Of a stretch of 23,244 nucleotides of DNA, positions 8,894 to 15,938 are shown piece after piece. The position numbers were made by a program, and so were the translations under genes. Source of the stretch: a bacterium (lineage in GTDB: Bacteria > Oederibacteriota > CAKKQC01); the NCBI GenBank assembly GCA_919901855.1, contig CAKKQC010000025.1, positions 1 through 23,244 on the forward strand, read 5' to 3'. Every line of letters starts with the position of its first letter. Position 1 is the stretch's first letter. The notes beneath the pieces were generated by a model. It was not told where the DNA came from and searched no databases. It worked only from the letters and a program-made list of their open reading frames with translations.

Positions 8894-9235
8894 TCAACCG
8901 ATCGCGATGCGGCCGGTTTCCCAGGTTCTGATCCGCACGACATCCTTCAGATCGATGATGAAGATCTTGCCGTCGCCGATCTTGCCCGTGTGGGCACCCG
9001 CCGTGATGGCGTCGATAGTGGGCTTGACGAACTCCTCGTTCACGGCGATCTCGATCTTCACCTTCTTGAGGAGGCTGCCCACCTCCTTGGTGCTGCGGTA
9101 GACCTCGGAGACGCCCTTCTGCCGGCCCCGTCCCATGACCTGCGTCACGGTGACCAGGTGGATCTCCTTCTCGGTCAGCCGCTCCAGCACGTCGTCCAGC
9201 TTGTCGGGCTGGATGACCGCCACAATGTACTTCAT
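8894..9235 (-). CDS. glnK: PII nitrogen regulatory protein, lacking Tyr51
   Basis: 113 residues. PII proteins are trimeric sensors of ATP/ADP and 2-oxoglutarate that bind Amt channels, glutamine synthetase regulators and other targets. Conserved blocks: [13 protein letters not shown] before the T-loop, KVKIEIAV after it, and the [11 protein letters not shown] nucleotide-binding signature. The T-loop reads [12 protein letters not shown]. Tyr46 is kept, but residue 51, the tyrosine uridylylated in enteric PII, is Glu. Uridylylation by GlnD at the usual site is therefore not possible. The ATG is preceded by AAGGAGG at ideal spacing. The gene follows amt1 by 17 nt, the classic amt-glnK pairing, so its first job is probably gating that channel. 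The name glnK is chosen from this linkage; glnB would be equally valid by sequence. Confidence 0.95.
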   Translation of the reverse strand: MKYIVAVIQPDKLDDVLERLTEKEIHLVTVTQVMGRGRQKGVSEVYRSTKEVGSLLKKVKIEIAVNEEFVKPTIDAITAGAHTGKIGDGKIFIIDLKDVVRIRTWETGRIAIG

Positions 9236-9252
9236 CGTCGTCCTCCTTGGTT

Positions 9253-10488
9253 TCAGTCGATCGCCGTGTAACCGGCTTCGCGATGTTCGGTCAAATCAAG
9301 TCCGATCCTCTGCTCGTCGTCGCTCGCCCGCAGGCCCATCGTCGCGTCCACGGCCTTGAGGAGCACCCAGGACACGACGAACGAATACACCGCCGTCAGG
9401 ACGCCGGCCTTCACCTGGATCCAGGCCTGCCCCGGATTGCCGGCCAGCAGTCCGTCCGCCCCCGCGGCGTTGACGGCCTTGCTGGCCCAGATGCCGGCGG
9501 CCACGATGCCCCACAAGCCGCCGACCCCGTGCACGCCGAACGCATCCAGCGCGTCATCATAGCCCATCCGCGCCTTGAGAACGGCCACGGCCACGTAGCA
9601 GATGGCGCTGGCCCCGATCCCGATCCAGATCGCGGCCAGCGGGGTCACGAATCCGGCCGCCGGGGTCACCGCCGCCAGCCCCGCCACGGCCCCGGTGATG
9701 ACGCCGAGCATGGTCGGGTGGGCGTTGAATCTCCAGTCGAGGAGCAGCCACGCGAGCCCCGCGGCGGCCCCCGACACCTGCGTGGCCACGAACGCGGTGG
9801 TGGCCAGGCCGCCGGAGGTCAGCGCGCTGCCCGCGTTGAACCCGAACCAGCCGAACCACAGGATCCCCGCGCCCAGCACCCCGAACGGCAGGCTGTGCGG
9901 CGGCGAGATCCGGCCCGGGAACCCGACCCGGGGGCCCAGCACGAGCGCGGCGGCCAGGGCCGCGGCGCCGGCGTTGATGTGGACCACGATCCCGCCCGCG
10001 AAATCCAGGGTCCCCGCGAGCCGGAGCTTCCCGCCCGCCCCCCAGACCCAGTGCGCCACCGGGTCGTACACGAGCGTGGACCAGAGCAGGATGAAGACGC
10101 AGAACGCGCCGAACTTCATCCGCTCCGCGAACGCCCCGATGATGAGTGCCGGCGTGATCACGGCGAACATCATCTGGAACACCATGAATGCCTGGTGCGG
10201 GACGGTCGCGGCGTAGTCGGGGTTCGGCTCGACGCCGACCCCCTGAAGCCCCGCCCAGGACAGGCCCCCGATCCAGCCGCCGTGCGTCGGGCCGAAGGCG
10301 AGGGTGTAGCCCCAGAGGACCCATTGCACGGTGATCAGGCACATCGCCGCGAAGCACTGCATCAGCACCGAGAGCACGTTCTTGCGGCGCACGAGGCCGC
10401 CGTAGAAGAACGCGAGCCCGGGCGTCATGAACAACACGAGCGCCGCGCTGGTCAGCAACCAGGCGGTGTCGCCGGAATCAACGTGCAT
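9253..10488 (-). CDS. amtB: Ammonium transporter Amt (copy 1, glnK-linked)
   Basis: 411 residues with the expected eleven membrane segments, and no cleaved signal peptide apparent. It conducts ammonium/ammonia across the inner membrane as a trimer. Key residues are present: Asp162 (LDFAGG), the pore twin histidines His170 (VVHINAG) and His320 (FGVHGVGG), and the pore-gate phenylalanine region [11 protein letters not shown]. The conserved cytosolic tail [13 protein letters not shown], where PII proteins dock in characterised Amts, is intact. The start ATG has GGGGAG upstream. It heads an amt-glnK-glnA transcript with its own promoter (10676-10704) and attenuator-like leader. It is strongly similar along its whole length to the neighbouring amt2, so the two arose by tandem duplication that included the leader. 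Confidence 0.96.
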   Translation of the reverse strand: MHVDSGDTAWLLTSAALVLFMTPGLAFFYGGLVRRKNVLSVLMQCFAAMCLITVQWVLWGYTLAFGPTHGGWIGGLSWAGLQGVGVEPNPDYAATVPHQAFMVFQMMFAVITPALIIGAFAERMKFGAFCVFILLWSTLVYDPVAHWVWGAGGKLRLAGTLDFAGGIVVHINAGAAALAAALVLGPRVGFPGRISPPHSLPFGVLGAGILWFGWFGFNAGSALTSGGLATTAFVATQVSGAAAGLAWLLLDWRFNAHPTMLGVITGAVAGLAAVTPAAGFVTPLAAIWIGIGASAICYVAVAVLKARMGYDDALDAFGVHGVGGLWGIVAAGIWASKAVNAAGADGLLAGNPGQAWIQVKAGVLTAVYSFVVSWVLLKAVDATMGLRASDDEQRIGLDLTEHREAGYTAID

Positions 10489-10518
10489 GCCCTACTCCCC
10501 GGACCCTGCGGCCCATGG

Positions 10519-10568
10519 AAAAAACAAAACGGCGTCCGCGCAACCGATATCGATTGCGACGAGACGCC
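10519..10568 (-). terminator. Intrinsic terminator in the amt1 leader (attenuator)
   Basis: On the minus strand GGCGTC (10568-10563) pairs with GACGCC (10536-10531), with an inner helix CGCAA/TTGCG, followed directly by GTTTTGTTTTTT. It lies between the promoter and the ribosome binding site of amt1, so termination here would switch the gene off. Its 5' arm overlaps the 3' arm of the hairpin at 10561-10576, so the two folds exclude each other. Confidence 0.85.
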
Positions 10569-10669
10569 GATGTCTCCGGAAGAAGTCGTTTCAGCCTATC
10601 TGGCCAACGGCAATGCTGCGATACGCCTGCGCAGGCTCCCCCGCCGACGACGCCGCCAGGTCCGAGGGC
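10519..10669 (-). ncRNA. Conserved structured leader RNA of amt1 (candidate riboswitch or ANTAR-type attenuator)
   Basis: The predicted transcript leader runs from about 10669. It is homologous and colinear with the amt2 leader (11996-12140): GCCCTCG at the 5' end, CGGCGGGGGA-CCT-CGC, GCCGTT, a hairpin TTGGCC-AGATA-GGCTGA (10588-10604), TCCGGAGACATCG, then the terminator. A second hairpin, GAGAC-ATCGGC-GTCTC (10576-10561), has a six-base loop with A first and G fourth and shares its 3' arm with the terminator. The two leaders differ at paired positions in compensating ways, which supports conserved structure. What it senses is not shown. Nitrogen status through an RNA-binding regulator or a small ligand is the obvious guess. 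Confidence 0.75.
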
Positions 10670-10675
10670 AACCGT

Positions 10676-10704
10676 AGGGTAGCAATCGCGAAGAGCCAAG
10701 TCAA
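10676..10704 (-). promoter_or_regulatory. Promoter of amt1-glnK-glnA
   Basis: -35 TTGACT (10704-10699), 17-nt spacer, -10 TACCCT (10681-10676). It lies within 9 bases of the amt2 stop codon. The spacer shares GCGATTG with the amt2 promoter. The initiation site is expected near 10669. No sigma-54 pair with correct GG/GC spacing was found. Confidence 0.7.
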
Positions 10705-10712
10705 GCTCCATT

Positions 10713-11957
10713 TCAGTCGATCCCCGTGTATCCGGCTTCGCGGTGCTGGGTCAGGTCGAGCCCGATCCGCTCCTCGTCGTCGCTCGCGCGCAGCCCGACC
10801 GTCGCGTCGACGAGCTTGAGAAGCAGCCACGACACCACGAACGAGTACGCGGCGATCAGGAAGGACGCCTTCGCCTGGATCCAGAACTGGCCGGGGTTCC
10901 CGAAGAACAGCCCGTCCGCGCCGGCCGGATTCACGGCCTTCGTGGCCCACAGCCCGGTCGCCAGCGCGCCCCACAGGCCTCCGACCCCGTGGACGCCGAA
11001 GGCGTCGAGGGCGTCGTCGTACCCCCACCGCGCCTTCACCACGGCCACGGCGAGGTAGCAGATGACGCTGGCCCCGATCCCGATCCAGATCGCGCCGGCG
11101 GGGGTCACGTACCCCGAGGCGGGCGTGACGGCCACGAGCCCCGCGACCGCGCCGGTGATGACGCCGAGCATGGTCGGGTGCGCGTTCACGAACCAGTCGA
11201 GAATCAGCCACGCCGTCCCGGCCGCGGCGGCGGCCGCGTGGGTGGCCACGAAGGCCGACGTGGCAAGGCTGCCGGACGCCAGGGCGCTGCCGGCGTTGAA
11301 CCCGAACCAGCCAAACCAGAGCAGCCCCGCGCCCAGGACCCCGAGCGGCAGGCTGTGCGGCGGCGAGATCTTGGCCGGGTATCCGAGCCGGGGGCCGAGC
11401 ACGAGGGCGGCCGCCAAGGCGGCGGCTCCCGCGTTGATGTGCACGACCGTGCCGCCCGCGAAGTCGAGCGCACCCGTGGCCCGGAGCCAGCCGCCGGTCG
11501 CCCAGACCCAGTGCGTGACGGGGTCGTAGACGAGCGTCGACCAGAGCAGCAGGAAGACGCAGAACCCGAAGAACTTCATGCGTTCCGCGAACGCGCCGAT
11601 GATCAGCGCGGGGGTGATGATCGCGAACATCATCTGGAACGCCATGAACGCCTGGTGCGGCACGGTCGCGGCGTAGTCGGGGTTGGGTTGCCCGCCGACG
11701 CCGGCCAGCCCGGCCCATGCGAAAGAGCCGATCCAGCCGCCCCGGGTGGGCCCGAACGCGAGGCTGTAGCCCCAGAGGATCCACTGCATGCTCACTAGGC
11801 ACATGGCCGCGAAGCACTGCATGAGCACCGAGAGCACGTTCTTGCGCCGCACGAGCCCGCCGTAGAAGAAGGCGAGCCCGGGCGTCATCAACAGCACAAG
11901 CGCCGCGCTGGTCAGCAACCAGGCGGTATCCCCCGCATCCACCGTGTGAATCGGCAT
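10713..11957 (-). CDS. amtB: Ammonium transporter Amt (copy 2, upstream paralogue)
   Basis: 414 residues, colinear with amt1 after a 3-residue longer N-terminus and highly similar throughout. The pore residues are conserved: LDFAGG Asp, VVHINAG His and FGVHGVGG His, at positions shifted by 3 from amt1. The C-terminal IGLDLTQHREAGY tail is kept. I use the ATG at 11957 because GGGAG lies 6-7 nt upstream and the sequence from here aligns with amt1. The longer frame to 12014 would read through the leader terminator. It has its own consensus-like promoter and attenuator leader and no adjacent private PII gene; it precedes the amt1-glnK-glnA unit on the same strand. Two channels with parallel control may differ in affinity or in PII binding, but this cannot be told from sequence. 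Confidence 0.95.
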   Translation of the reverse strand: MPIHTVDAGDTAWLLTSAALVLLMTPGLAFFYGGLVRRKNVLSVLMQCFAAMCLVSMQWILWGYSLAFGPTRGGWIGSFAWAGLAGVGGQPNPDYAATVPHQAFMAFQMMFAIITPALIIGAFAERMKFFGFCVFLLLWSTLVYDPVTHWVWATGGWLRATGALDFAGGTVVHINAGAAALAAALVLGPRLGYPAKISPPHSLPLGVLGAGLLWFGWFGFNAGSALASGSLATSAFVATHAAAAAAGTAWLILDWFVNAHPTMLGVITGAVAGLVAVTPASGYVTPAGAIWIGIGASVICYLAVAVVKARWGYDDALDAFGVHGVGGLWGALATGLWATKAVNPAGADGLFFGNPGQFWIQAKASFLIAAYSFVVSWLLLKLVDATVGLRASDDEERIGLDLTQHREAGYTGID

Positions 11958-11995
11958 GACCATCTCCCTGGACCCTAAGCGGGCCCCGCAAACGC

Positions 11996-12039
11996 AAAAA
12001 CGACGCCTCCACAACCCATATGGGGCTGCGAGAGACGTC
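11996..12039 (-). terminator. Intrinsic terminator in the amt2 leader (attenuator)
   Basis: On the minus strand GACGTCTC (12039-12032) pairs with GAGGCGTC (12009-12002), with one G-T wobble. An inner helix CAGCCC/GGGTTG closes the loop, and GTTTTT follows. It lies upstream of the amt2 ribosome binding site and overlaps the alternative hairpin at 12032-12047. Confidence 0.85.
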
Positions 12040-12140
12040 GATGTCTCCGGGAAAACGGTTGTTCAGCTCTTCAAGCTAACGGCTTTGTTGATCCACACCG
12101 GCGAAGGTTCCCCCGCCGGCGACATCGCCTCCGCGAGGGC
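11996..12140 (-). ncRNA. Conserved structured leader RNA of amt2 (candidate riboswitch or ANTAR-type attenuator)
   Basis: Colinear homologue of the amt1 leader. Conserved blocks in order: GCCCTCG at the expected transcript 5' end, GTCGCCGGCGGGGGAACCT, GCCGTT, a hairpin TTAGCT-TGAAG-AGCTGA, CCGGAGACATCG, then a hairpin GAGAC-ATCGAC-GTCTC (12047-12032) that competes with the terminator. Relative to amt1 the first hairpin replaces a C-G pair by T-A and a G-T by A-T, which keeps the pairing. Flanking unpaired blocks are more conserved than the stems, as expected for a ligand- or protein-binding leader. Confidence 0.75.
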
Positions 12141-12146
12141 TGATTG

Positions 12147-12175
12147 AGATTAACAATCGCGGACTCGCCTGTCAA
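12147..12175 (-). promoter_or_regulatory. Promoter of amt2
   Basis: -35 TTGACA (12175-12170), 17-nt spacer, -10 TAATCT (12152-12147): a near-consensus sigma-70-type promoter. It begins 18 bases from the stop of the FMN-binding-like gene. A small palindrome GTTCCCGGGGAAC overlaps the upstream edge and might be an operator or the 3' hairpin of the preceding gene. Confidence 0.8.
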
Positions 12176-12192
12176 GTTCCCCGGGAACGGCC

Positions 12193-12756
12193 TCACGGGG
12201 CGAGTTCGGCGAAGGCCGCGAGCTCCTTCTTGAGGCCGGTGACGACCGCCACCTTGCCCGTGGTCCGCTTCTCCCCGATCAGGGCGTCCAGCGCCTTCAG
12301 GTCGCCGGGCCCGCGGCCCAACAGGGAGTCCAGGAACTCCCGCTTCTTGAAGTCCCCGTCGCGCTCCCGGGCGCGCTGGATGTAGATCCCGTTCACGCTC
12401 CGGCTCAGGTCCAGGCCGAACACGAACTCGATCGCCCCGTATTCGCCCTTCTGGGAAGCCGCGATGATCGCGCCCAGGCGCTTGCCCCCGGCGTCCAGCA
12501 TCTCGTAGTACTGGTACTGCTCGCGCTGTCCCGGCAACAGGGGCCCGCCCGCCTTCGCCTCTATCGCGGCGACCGCCGCGGCCGAAATGGGCCGGGTCAC
12601 GGTCCGGTAGTCCCGCGCCTGCGGGAAGATCCGGCGCATGGTCCGCTCCGGGTTGCGCCAGACGCAGATGTACTTCTCCTCCGCCCCCGCGGACCCCGCG
12701 GCGAGCCAGCTAGCGAGAGCGACTCCAGGAATAATAAACCTGGCCAGTGACCTCAT
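12193..12756 (-). CDS. Exported FMN-binding-domain-like protein
   Basis: 187 residues with a signal peptide (FIIPGVALASWLAAGSAGA). The C-terminal half resembles extracytoplasmic FMN_bind domains (RnfG/NqrC/NosR type): GEYGAIEFVFGLDLSRSVNGIYIQ corresponds to the strand pair before the flavin site, FLDSLLGR to the F..qf.Gk element, and RTTGKVA occupies the place of the SGATxTS flavinylation motif. The canonical motif itself is not intact, so covalent FMN attachment is uncertain. The start ATG has GGAGG at perfect spacing and overlaps the 3' end of the barrel gene by 47 bases, so translation is coupled. It is the last gene of the five-gene ABC operon. A periplasmic electron-transfer or sensing role for the transporter is inference. 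Confidence 0.6.
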   Translation of the reverse strand: MRSLARFIIPGVALASWLAAGSAGAEEKYICVWRNPERTMRRIFPQARDYRTVTRPISAAAVAAIEAKAGGPLLPGQREQYQYYEMLDAGGKRLGAIIAASQKGEYGAIEFVFGLDLSRSVNGIYIQRARERDGDFKKREFLDSLLGRGPGDLKALDALIGEKRTTGKVAVVTGLKKELAAFAELAP

Positions 12757-13639
12757 CCTCGTCCTCCTTTTCGATCGGGTAGCGGTAGGCCGCGCGCACC
12801 TTCGCCCCCAGCACGTCCAGCGTAACGCCCGCGGCCGGGCCGCCCCGCCAGCCGGACCTGACCGCCCAGTCCGCGTTCAATTCCAGCCAGCCCAGCAGGG
12901 AGAAGTCGACCCCGGCAAAACCTCCCTGGAAGGGCTCCCCGTCCCGCCGGCCGGCGCTTCCTTCCGCCCGCAGGACCCCGCTTCCGGCCGTCCAGGTCAG
13001 GTCCAGCGCGGCCAGTTCCCGCCGCATCCGGGGCCCGGCCATGCCGCCGTGGGCGCCGCCGACCGCCTTGCCCCAGACGACCGAGACACCCGGCTTGAGC
13101 TCCGGCAGGTCGTCGCTTTCCCAGCCCACGCGCGCCGTGACCAGCCCGTCGTCGTCCGTGTCGGTCCACCGGTGCATGCCAACCCCCTCGCTGACGGACA
13201 CCGCGTAGTCGAAATCCCCGGCCAGGCCCGAGGACATTACGCCGTTGTCCGTCTCGACCCCCACGGTCTCCCCCTCCAGGGTCCGCACGAGCAGCCGATT
13301 CGTGCTGTACGACGGCAGCAGCCCGAACGGCAGCACGTACCGGCCGGCGGTCAGGTTCCAGACCCCCATGCGCCCCTTGTATCGCAGGTACGCCTGGTCG
13401 AAACCAGTCTCCCGGAAGTCGTCCAGCGACTCGAACAGGGCGAACGCGACGACCCGGTCGCCGCGGGCGTCGGCGAACACCTGGCGGACCGCGATCCCGA
13501 CGGCAGCGACGCGGGCCTCCCGCCCCGGCCCCATGGACCACGCCCGCAGGTCGGCGTCCGCCGTCACGAATAGCGCCCCGTCCGCTTCCGCCGCGACCAG
13601 GATCCCGGCGGCCGCGACGCTACGCCATGATCCGGCCAT
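12710..13639 (-). CDS. Outer-membrane beta-barrel, porin-like
   Basis: 309 residues. A short signal peptide (SVAAAGILVAAEADGA) is followed by many strands typical of porins of the phosphate/carbohydrate-selective type: DQAYLRYKGRMGVWNLTAGRYVLPFGLLPSYSTN, DFDYAVSVSEG and AGVTLDVLGAKVRAAYRYP. It ends ...TGQVYYSWSRSR, where the last barrel strand is followed by Arg rather than a terminal Phe. It overlaps the ATPase stop by 20 bases and the FMN-binding-like start by 47, so it belongs to the ABC operon. A barrel in the same operon as an ABC permease and a lipoprotein suggests movement of a substrate across the whole envelope. The substrate is unknown. Confidence 0.75.
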   Translation of the reverse strand: MAGSWRSVAAAGILVAAEADGALFVTADADLRAWSMGPGREARVAAVGIAVRQVFADARGDRVVAFALFESLDDFRETGFDQAYLRYKGRMGVWNLTAGRYVLPFGLLPSYSTNRLLVRTLEGETVGVETDNGVMSSGLAGDFDYAVSVSEGVGMHRWTDTDDDGLVTARVGWESDDLPELKPGVSVVWGKAVGGAHGGMAGPRMRRELAALDLTWTAGSGVLRAEGSAGRRDGEPFQGGFAGVDFSLLGWLELNADWAVRSGWRGGPAAGVTLDVLGAKVRAAYRYPIEKEDEDEVTGQVYYSWSRSR

Positions 13640-14297
13640 CTTCCATCCTCACGATCCGGCCCGCCCTCCCGGCCAGGTCCGGATTGTGCGTGACCATGAC
13701 GATGGCCAGCCCGCCGCGGTGGAGGCTCTCGAAGAGCTCCATGATCCCCCCGGCGTTCCGGCTGTCCAGGTTCCCCGTAGGCTCGTCGGCCAGCAGGAGG
13801 GCCGGCGAGTTGACCAGCGCCCGCGCGATGACCACCCGCTGCATCTCGCCGCCGGACAACTGCCCGGGGTAGTGGTCCAGCCGCCGGCCCAGCCCGACCA
13901 GCTCGAGCAGCTCCGCCGCGCGGCGCTCCCCCGCCGGGTTGCGGGCGAAGAGCGCGGGAATGCGCGCGTTCTCGAGCACGGTCATGGTCGGCACCAGGAA
14001 GAACTGCTGGAAGACGAACCCGACCGAGTGCTTGCGCACCTCGGCCAGTTCGCGCTCGCCCGCGTTCGTCACGTCACGTCCGCTCACGAGGACCCGTCCC
14101 CCGGTCGGCGTGTCCATGCATCCGAGCATGTTCAGCAGGGTGGTCTTGCCGGAACCCGACGCCCCCACCACGGCCGCGAACTCGCCCGGGGCGACGTCGA
14201 GGCTGACCCCGCCGAGGGCCCGGACCTCCTCGCTCCCCCGCCGAAACGTCTTCACCACGTCCACCAGCCGCGCGATAGGCGCCCGTTCACTCGTCAC
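13620..14297 (-). CDS. ABC transporter ATPase (MacB/LolD-type)
   Basis: 225 residues. Walker A GASGSGKT at 45-52, Q-loop around 97-98, signature LSGGEMQRV from 147, Walker B LLLADEP at 167-173 followed by TGNLDS, and a switch His in MVTHNP near 204. This is the MacB/LolD/FtsE subclass, whose members power mechanical or extrusion-type transporters with FtsX-fold permeases rather than classic import. Translation starts at GTG 14297, which overlaps the permease stop by 11 bases; the stop overlaps the barrel gene. Pairing with the MacB-like permease next to it is certain from the overlap. The exported or extracted substrate is not known. Confidence 0.93.
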   Translation of the reverse strand: MTSERAPIARLVDVVKTFRRGSEEVRALGGVSLDVAPGEFAAVVGASGSGKTTLLNMLGCMDTPTGGRVLVSGRDVTNAGERELAEVRKHSVGFVFQQFFLVPTMTVLENARIPALFARNPAGERRAAELLELVGLGRRLDHYPGQLSGGEMQRVVIARALVNSPALLLADEPTGNLDSRNAGGIMELFESLHRGGLAIVMVTHNPDLAGRAGRIVRMEDGRIMA

Positions 14298-15462
14298 GGA
14301 GCACCTCCATCGGCCGGATCCGCGCGGCCCGCGCCGCGGGATACACTGACGCCGCCAGGCTGACCACGACCACGAGCGCGGCGGAGGCGAGCACGACTGC
14401 CGCGCCCGGCTCCACGATCCTGGAGGTCGGCACGTAGACGACGAGGTACCTGCGGATCACGCCCTCGAACAGGGGCGAGAGCACCAGCGCGGCGGCACCG
14501 CCGACGGCCGCCCCGATCACGCCCATCAAACCCGTTTCCAGCGACACCAGCCTCATGATGTCGCCCGCGGTCGCCCCCACGCACTTCAGGTAGGCGAACT
14601 CGCGCTTCCGCTCGGCGATCGTCATGAGCTTCGTGTTCACGATGCCCATGATCGAGACGAGGAAGGTCATGATCACGGTGACGAACATGATCACCCGGGT
14701 GGATCCGAAGAAGGTCAGCACCCCGGCCCCGAGCTCCTTCGACGACATGACGTAGTAGTCGCCCGGCAGCAGGGCCCGCAGCTCGTCGAGCGTCGTCGCC
14801 AGCTTCCCGACGTCCTTGACCTTGATGGCGACGGCCGAAAGCTTGCCCTGCCGGTCGATCAGGGCCTGGGACACCTCCAGCGGCAGGAAGAACATGCCGT
14901 CGTCCTGCCCGTACGTCCGCTTCAGGATCCCGACTACCCGGAACTCCCGCTTCAACTGCTCGAAGTAGATCTTGTCGCCGACCGCCCGCTTCTCCAGGCG
15001 AGCCATCTCCGCCCCGAGAATGATCGGGTCCTTCCCCTCGAACCACCCCCCCCGGTCGAACTCGAGATCCGGCCTCATCTTCCGCAGGGCGGGGGTCACC
15101 CCCGTGAAGATGTCGGTCCGCGTCCCGTCGCTCGTGGTGAGCGCGAAGATGTTGAACGGCAGCACGGCGTCCAGGTTGCCCACCGTGGCGAGCCGGCCGA
15201 GGACGGACGCGGGGACGTACAGCGGGCTGATCCCCCCCTGCGCGATGATGGAGGCGGCCTCCATCGGACAGCCCTCCTTGGTGATGTAGAGGTGGACCCC
15301 GGACTTGCTCACCAGTTCGCGGTCGACTGCCGCCTGGTAGCCCCGGTCGAGCGCGAGCACGACGGTCAGCGTCACGGACGCCGTCGCGATGCTCAGGATG
15401 GTCAGCAGGCTCCGGGTACGGCTTCGCAAGATGTTGTTGAACGCGAGCCCCCGGAAGTTCAC
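14287..15462 (-). CDS. ABC transporter permease, MacB/FtsX family
   Basis: 391 residues. One N-terminal membrane helix (SLLTILSIATASVTLTVVLAL), a large periplasmic MacB_PCD-like domain (about 45-255), then three C-terminal helices including VIMFVTVIMTFLVSIMGIVNT, the YLKCVGATAGDIMRLVSLE coupling segment and a final region ending ARAARIRPMEVLRDE. This is the standard FtsX-fold layout. The periplasmic domain contains KEGCPMEAASIIAQGG, a block I associate with permeases of iron/metal-linked operons of the Campylobacter Cj1661 type, though I hold that loosely. The start is GTG 15462, which shares GTGA with the stop of the lipoprotein gene. No partner permease is seen, so it probably works as a homodimer with the downstream ATPase. 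Confidence 0.9.
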   Translation of the reverse strand: MNFRGLAFNNILRSRTRSLLTILSIATASVTLTVVLALDRGYQAAVDRELVSKSGVHLYITKEGCPMEAASIIAQGGISPLYVPASVLGRLATVGNLDAVLPFNIFALTTSDGTRTDIFTGVTPALRKMRPDLEFDRGGWFEGKDPIILGAEMARLEKRAVGDKIYFEQLKREFRVVGILKRTYGQDDGMFFLPLEVSQALIDRQGKLSAVAIKVKDVGKLATTLDELRALLPGDYYVMSSKELGAGVLTFFGSTRVIMFVTVIMTFLVSIMGIVNTKLMTIAERKREFAYLKCVGATAGDIMRLVSLETGLMGVIGAAVGGAAALVLSPLFEGVIRRYLVVYVPTSRIVEPGAAVVLASAALVVVVSLAASVYPAARAARIRPMEVLRDE

Positions 15463-15860
15463 AGGCGCACGATCCCGAGCGCGTTGACCACGATCCGCTC
15501 CTTCCCCGCCGTGACCTGGGCCAGCATGCGGATCTTCGCGCCCTTCTTGAGGCCCTTCAGCGCCATGTCCCGGGGATAGACGGTCACGCTCTTCGTGCCT
15601 TCGGTGTAGGTGAAATCGCAACCCTCGGGGCACACCCACGAGACCTCGCCCTCGAGCACCACCGATTTGCCGCTCCAGGCCTTCGGCGCGCCCAGCACCT
15701 CCGCCAGCGCGACCGGCTTCCAGTCCGCCGGAACGGCCGCTCCCATGGCCCTCGCCTTGCCGCATCCCGCCAGGATCCCCGCCACCATCGCCAGCGCCAC
15801 GATCGGGTACGCGACAACCGCGCGCCCCGGTCTCCATTGTTCGAATACCCGAATACGCAT
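15459..15860 (-). CDS. Lipoprotein with DUF4920-like OB-fold domain
   Basis: 133 residues. The signal peptide has a lipobox LAGC (Cys33), so the protein should be lipid-anchored. The mature part matches the DUF4920/OB-fold pattern GKSVVLEGEVSWVC...GC followed by strands KSVTVYPRD and GAKIRMLAQV. Cys77 and Cys81 (CPEGC) could bind metal or form a disulphide. The start is ATG 15860 with a G-rich run upstream. It is the first gene of the overlapping ABC operon (GTGA overlap with the permease). In the family such proteins are small envelope lipoproteins often found near metal or redox genes. Function here is not established. Confidence 0.75.
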   Translation of the reverse strand: MRIRVFEQWRPGRAVVAYPIVALAMVAGILAGCGKARAMGAAVPADWKPVALAEVLGAPKAWSGKSVVLEGEVSWVCPEGCDFTYTEGTKSVTVYPRDMALKGLKKGAKIRMLAQVTAGKERIVVNALGIVRL

Positions 15861-15878
15861 GATGGACCCCCCACTCGG

Positions 15879-15898
15879 CCCGTCCGGCAGGACGGGCA
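15879..15898. other. Perfect hairpin between cysteine-rich gene and ABC operon
   Basis: GCCCGTCC-GGCA-GGACGGGC: an 8-bp perfect stem with a 4-base loop and no T-run. It sits in the 78-base gap before the lipoprotein start. It could be a processing or stabilising hairpin, or part of an operator. Confidence 0.5.
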
Positions 15899-15938
15899 TC
15901 ACGACGTGTAGTTCAGTCGGCCGGTCGTCGGGAAGGGA

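Noticed and set aside
10569-10669. c-di-AMP (ydaO) riboswitch, because of the GGGGGA.CC block
   Set aside because: The hallmark CAGCTAAC-type 3' block and the second GGGGTNAATC half are missing, and the leader is too short for the two-site fold.
10569-10669. Glutamine riboswitch (glnA RNA / downstream-peptide)
   Set aside because: The conserved GACGGAAGTAGG-type core was not found in either leader.
7470-10677. Long plus-strand frames opposite glnA, glnK and amt1
   Set aside because: Same reason: composition of a codon-position shadow, no motifs, no ribosome sites, fully antisense to genes with complete family motifs.
10676-10704. Sigma-54 promoter for amt1
   Set aside because: A TGGC...TTGC-like pair is present but GG and GC are 12 bases apart instead of 10; the sigma-70 pair fits better and is shared with amt2.
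12193-15860. nos-type copper ABC system (NosDFY/NosR)
   Set aside because: The permease is FtsX/MacB-fold, not NosY, and there is no NosZ, NosL motif or NosD gene in the operon; the beta-helix gene at 81-1982 is far away and truncated.
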